64,000 nucleotides of DNA from Chlamydiales bacterium (GTDB lineage: Bacteria; Chlamydiota; Chlamydiia; Chlamydiales; JACKPQ01), in NCBI GenBank assembly GCA_024233455.1, contig JACKPP010000001.1, forward strand, positions 780,001 to 844,000, read 5' to 3'. Shown here piece by piece: positions 61,579 to 64,000 of this stretch; the stretch's first letter is position 1, and the number at the start of each line of letters is the position of its first letter. The notes under the pieces were generated by a model, which had not been told where the DNA came from, searched no databases, and worked only from the letters and a program-made list of their open reading frames with translations. The position numbers and the translations under genes are program-made.

Positions 61579-62094
61579 ATGACCTTTCTAAGCATAGACC
61601 AGATTGAGACACCACTAGGTCCAATGATTGCCATTGGAAATAAGCAAGCGCTCTACCTGCTCGAGTTTTCTGCTCGCTGCAATATTAAACATGAAATAGA
61701 AAAGCTTCAAACAGTCTCCCAAGCGAGTATCATTTCGGGTAAAACAGATTCGATTGATTCAATTAGAAAAGAGCTCCAGCAATACTTCAAAGGAGAACTA
61801 AGCTACTTTCACACTCCGCTAAAAATGACCGGCACTTCATTTCAAATACAAGTATGGCTGCGCCTTAAGAAAATTCCCTTCGGCACAACGTGCTCTTACT
61901 CTGATATCGCTCAAGAAATACAAAAACCCACATCGATCAGAGCTGTTGGTGGAGCTAATGCCGCTAATCAACTAGCCATTGTCATACCTTGTCATCGTGT
62001 AATTAGTAGCCGTGGAGAACTTACGGGATATGCCGGCGGGTTATCGAAAAAGCAATGGCTGATCGACCATGAAAGGAAACATAGATATGGATAA
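61579..62094 (+). CDS. ogt: Methylated-DNA-protein cysteine methyltransferase
   Basis: Suicide repair of O6-methylguanine. 171 residues; active-site VIPCHRVISSRGELTGYAGG with the acceptor C138, and the helix-turn-helix arm (GTTCSYSDIAQEI) is intact. It overlaps the 3-methyladenine glycosylase gene by 8 nt; together they form an alkylation-repair operon. No Ada N-terminal domain, so it should not be an adaptive regulator. Confidence 0.95.
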   Translation: MTFLSIDQIETPLGPMIAIGNKQALYLLEFSARCNIKHEIEKLQTVSQASIISGKTDSIDSIRKELQQYFKGELSYFHTPLKMTGTSFQIQVWLRLKKIPFGTTCSYSDIAQEIQKPTSIRAVGGANAANQLAIVIPCHRVISSRGELTGYAGGLSKKQWLIDHERKHRYG

Positions 62095-62668
62095 AAAACG
62101 TTGTTTTGGGGAAGGTAAAACGCTCTACGAAAAGTACCATGATGAAGAATGGGGTAGACCCGTGCATGATGATAGACATCTTTTCGAGATGCTGGTGCTC
62201 GAAGGGGCACAAGCAGGCCTTAGCTGGGAAACAGTGCTGAATAGGCGCGATGGGTACCGCAAATGCTTTAAAAATTTTGAGCCGCATCTAGTTGCCAAAA
62301 TGACTGATGCAGAACTGGAACAATTAAGAGACAATCCCGCCATCATCCGCAATCGTCTTAAGATCTATAGCGCGCGTCAAAACGCGGTTGTTTTCCTAAA
62401 AATACAAAGCGAATTTGGCTCATTCAATCAATATATTTGGCAATTTGTAAAAGGCCAACCCTTGATGAACCACTGGAAGAGCAAAGACGAAGTTCCCGTC
62501 TCTTCTGCCATTAGCGATACACTATCTAAAGATCTAAAAAAGCGGGGCATGTCCTTTGTGGGCTCGACTATCATATACGCCTATATGCAAGCTATAGGCA
62601 TGGTCAATGATCACCTAACCGCCTGTCCTTGCTATCACCAGAGCACTGCGTCAGCATCCATCACATAG
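62087..62668 (+). CDS. tag: DNA-3-methyladenine glycosylase I
   Basis: 193 residues from ATG 62087 (AAAGGAAA about 9 nt upstream); the ATG at 62069 lacks such a site. Family signatures: YHDEEWGRPVHDDRHLFEMLVLEGAQAGLSWETVL, and the zinc-ligand elements at both ends (RCF near the N-terminus, NDHLTACPCYH at the C-terminus). Removes 3-methyladenine. Coupled to ogt. Confidence 0.95.
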   Translation: MDKKRCFGEGKTLYEKYHDEEWGRPVHDDRHLFEMLVLEGAQAGLSWETVLNRRDGYRKCFKNFEPHLVAKMTDAELEQLRDNPAIIRNRLKIYSARQNAVVFLKIQSEFGSFNQYIWQFVKGQPLMNHWKSKDEVPVSSAISDTLSKDLKKRGMSFVGSTIIYAYMQAIGMVNDHLTACPCYHQSTASASIT

Positions 62669-62671
62669 GCC

Positions 62672-62700
62672 TTGAAAAATACTAGTTAGTTTTATAAAAT
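62672..62700 (+). promoter_or_regulatory. Promoter of bioY copy 1
   Basis: TTGAAA (62672-62677), 17-nt spacer, TAAAAT (62695-62700). The same layout occurs before copy 2 (TTGAAA 63334-63339, 17 nt, TAAATT 63357-63362), embedded in a conserved upstream block (CATAGGYCTTGAAAAATAC). Repetition in both duplicates supports function. Confidence 0.5.
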
Positions 62701-62727
62701 CGCTCCCAAACTCACGGGAGAAGACAG

Positions 62728-63252
62728 ATGGCAATTGTGCTTAGAGCGGCAAATGTTATGGAAACGGCTTGGTTTCAAGCCCTGAGCGGATGTGTATGGA
62801 TTGCCCTATGTTCCTTGATTTGGGTAGAGCACAGCCCGGTATCTTTTACGATGCAATCATTTGGATTGATGTTGGTGGCCTTTTACCAAAAACCTGAGGT
62901 GGCCTTTCTATCTGGCCTGTTTTACCTCATTGCGGCAAGCATTGGATTGCCGGTGTTGTGTGGCGAGTCAATTCCACTGTGGTTTTTTAGCCCCAGTGGG
63001 GGCTACTTGATGGGATTTCCTGTTGCGATGTATCTTATTTCAAGATTTGCATCGCATCAAATGGGTGCAGTGATATTAGGTCACATCGCTATCTATACGT
63101 TAGGATTTATTTGGCTGGCGCACTTTATCGGGATGAAAACGGCATTTGTCAATGGCGTGCTGCTTTTCATTCCAACAGGTATAGCCAAAGGGTTACTTGT
63201 GATCACTATCGTTAAAGCAGTGCCGCCGTGGGGAGTAAAAGAACTGGATTAA
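62728..63252 (+). CDS. bioY: Biotin transporter S component BioY, copy 1
   Basis: 174 residues, six predicted membrane helices. The segment FLSGLFYLIAASIGLPVLCG and the FFSPSGGYLMGFPVAMYL motif are those of BioY, the substrate-binding subunit of ECF-type or solitary biotin importers. GGAG lies 9 nt before the ATG. No ECF ATPase (BioM) or T subunit (BioN) is in the window. It is about 90 percent identical in protein to the second copy 137 nt downstream. A hairpin with one mismatch follows its stop (63238-63269). Confidence 0.88.
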   Translation: MAIVLRAANVMETAWFQALSGCVWIALCSLIWVEHSPVSFTMQSFGLMLVAFYQKPEVAFLSGLFYLIAASIGLPVLCGESIPLWFFSPSGGYLMGFPVAMYLISRFASHQMGAVILGHIAIYTLGFIWLAHFIGMKTAFVNGVLLFIPTGIAKGLLVITIVKAVPPWGVKELD

Positions 63253-63389
63253 TTCGCTTCCAGGTCTTTAAACCAATTGAAAAAATGAAAAGCTTTCGGG
63301 GACTGAAAAATCATTTTAGTCTCCACATAGGTCTTGAAAAATACGAATTAATCTTATAAATTTGCCCCCAAACTTACTGGAGAAGAAGA

Positions 63390-63914
63390 ATGGCGATTGT
63401 TCTGAGAGCAGTAAATATTATGGAAACAGTGTGGTTTCAAGCCCTGAGCGGGTGTATGTGGATTGCACTATGTTCACTAATTTGGGTAGAGCACAGTCCT
63501 GTGTCTTTTACGATGCAGTCATTTGGACTGATGCTGGTGGCCTTTTACCAAAAACCTGATGTGGCTTTTTTATCTGGCCTGTTTTACCTCATTGCGGCAA
63601 GTATTGGATTGCCGGTGTTTGGTGGCGAATCATTTCCACTGTGGTTTTTTAGTCCTAGCGGTGGTTACTTGATGGGATTTCCTGTTGCCACCTATCTTAT
63701 TTCGAGATTTGCATCGCATCAAATGGGTGGAGTGATTTTGGGTCACATCGCTATCTACACATTAGGATTTATTTGGCTGGCCCACTTTATCGGGATGAAA
63801 GCGGCATTTGTCAATGGAGTGGTGCTTTTTATTCCGACAGATATAGCCAAAGGGTTACTTGTGATAGCTATCGTTAAAGCAGTACCACCCTGGGGAGTAA
63901 AAGAACTGGAGTAA
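63390..63914 (+). CDS. bioY: Biotin transporter S component BioY, copy 2
   Basis: 174 residues, same frame, length and motifs as copy 1; offset 662 bp. Differences are few and mostly conservative (V/M, C/G, T/A), so both copies look functional. GGAG precedes the ATG, and the promoter block upstream is also duplicated, so the unit of duplication was gene plus promoter. One copy might have acquired another vitamin as substrate; that is not readable from sequence. Confidence 0.88.
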   Translation: MAIVLRAVNIMETVWFQALSGCMWIALCSLIWVEHSPVSFTMQSFGLMLVAFYQKPDVAFLSGLFYLIAASIGLPVFGGESFPLWFFSPSGGYLMGFPVATYLISRFASHQMGGVILGHIAIYTLGFIWLAHFIGMKAAFVNGVVLFIPTDIAKGLLVIAIVKAVPPWGVKELE

Positions 63915-63929
63915 AAGCCTCCAGTTCTT
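63901..63929. terminator. Perfect 11-bp hairpin at the bioY 2 / outer-membrane gene junction
   Basis: AAGAACTGGAG, 7-nt loop (TAAAAGC), CTCCAGTTCTT, with the loop containing the bioY stop codon. Read on the minus strand it is followed by TTAC, so it can act as a weak terminator of the convergent outer-membrane gene. Copy 1 of bioY has a similar hairpin with one mismatch at 63238-63269. Confidence 0.55.
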
Positions 63930-63939
63930 CAGTGAACGG

Positions 63940-64000
63940 TTAGAATCCAAATCCGTAGGAAACTTTGATTGCTGGAACGAATAGAAAATTACTTTTCAAA
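63940..64000 (-). CDS. C-terminal end of an outer-membrane beta-barrel protein (partial)
   Basis: Minus-strand frame entering from the right edge and ending at TAA 63940-63942. The last 19 residues (LKSNFLFVPAIKVSYGFGF) end in the alternating hydrophobic pattern with terminal Phe typical of porin-type barrels recognised by the BAM machinery. Probably a MOMP-like protein; too little is visible to name it. Confidence 0.5.
   Translation of the reverse strand, partial: LKSNFLFVPAIKVSYGFGF

Overview
The window is bacterial and chromosomal, and almost certainly comes from a member of the Chlamydiales outside the genus Chlamydia, i.e. an environmental chlamydia. Gene content and order carry this call: dnaB-mnmG; mutL-pepP next to pseudopilin genes; lipA-lpdA beside a two-TM protein; secA, psd, nth, mnmE; a TyrP-type permease; ruvA-ruvC; a UDP-sugar pyrophosphorylase with gpsA; and a giant PBP2 beside tRNA-Gly and rpsB-tsf-pyrH-frr. 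Against this core background there is a TTG-started rpsB, no ompA at its usual Chlamydia locus, large eukaryote-like leucine-rich-repeat (LRR) proteins and duplicated bioY genes. The species cannot be named from the sequence alone.

Layout. 1-5.9 kb (mostly minus): partial secreted protein, mnmG, a 29-residue ribosomal-type peptide found by reading (2096-2185), dnaB, tRNA-Ser(GCU), membrane/secreted unknowns and a secreted Nudix hydrolase. 6-13.5 kb (plus): lipocalin-like protein, mutL, pepP, then a transmembrane class III nucleotide cyclase overlapping a PAS histidine kinase. 13.6-18.3 kb: pseudopilin-like genes, a secreted protein and an OPT oligopeptide transporter. 18.4-25.4 kb: acidic helical protein, phosphoesterase, glgC, HEAT-repeat protein, lipA, lpdA, membrane protein. 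25.4-32.4 kb: 14-residue-repeat membrane protein, a decayed nuclease fragment, secA, unknown, psd, nth, mnmE.

32.4-42.8 kb is an accessory island between mnmE and tyrP. It holds an LRR/DUF4258-like/Lys-rich-tail fusion, two unknown membrane or secreted proteins, and a 2135-residue LRR protein built from 81-bp and 150-bp DNA repeats. A direct duplication of part of its neighbour gene lies on the far side of the LRR gene. 42.8-53.9 kb: tyrP, ruvA/ruvC, two GT9-type glycosyltransferases, UDP-sugar pyrophosphorylase, gpsA, NAD(P)HX repair, a MutT-type Nudix protein, UDP-glucuronate epimerase and UDP-xylose synthase, which together form a cell-envelope sugar cluster. 53.8-64 kb: giant PBP2, secreted unknown, tRNA-Gly, rpsB-tsf-pyrH-frr, tRNA-Glu, tRNA-Lys, ogt-tag and two tandem bioY genes, ending in the C-terminus of an outer-membrane beta-barrel.

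The strongest unexplained signal is a perfectly conserved 19-bp palindrome with a conserved 5-nt core, found four times (4015, 19367, 30396, 51899), each time within 30 nt of a stop codon. At psd and the epimerase it has become coding and gives both unrelated proteins the same CKTALH tail. At nth it supplies the last Met and the stop codon. No CRISPR array, rRNA or intact insertion sequence was seen.
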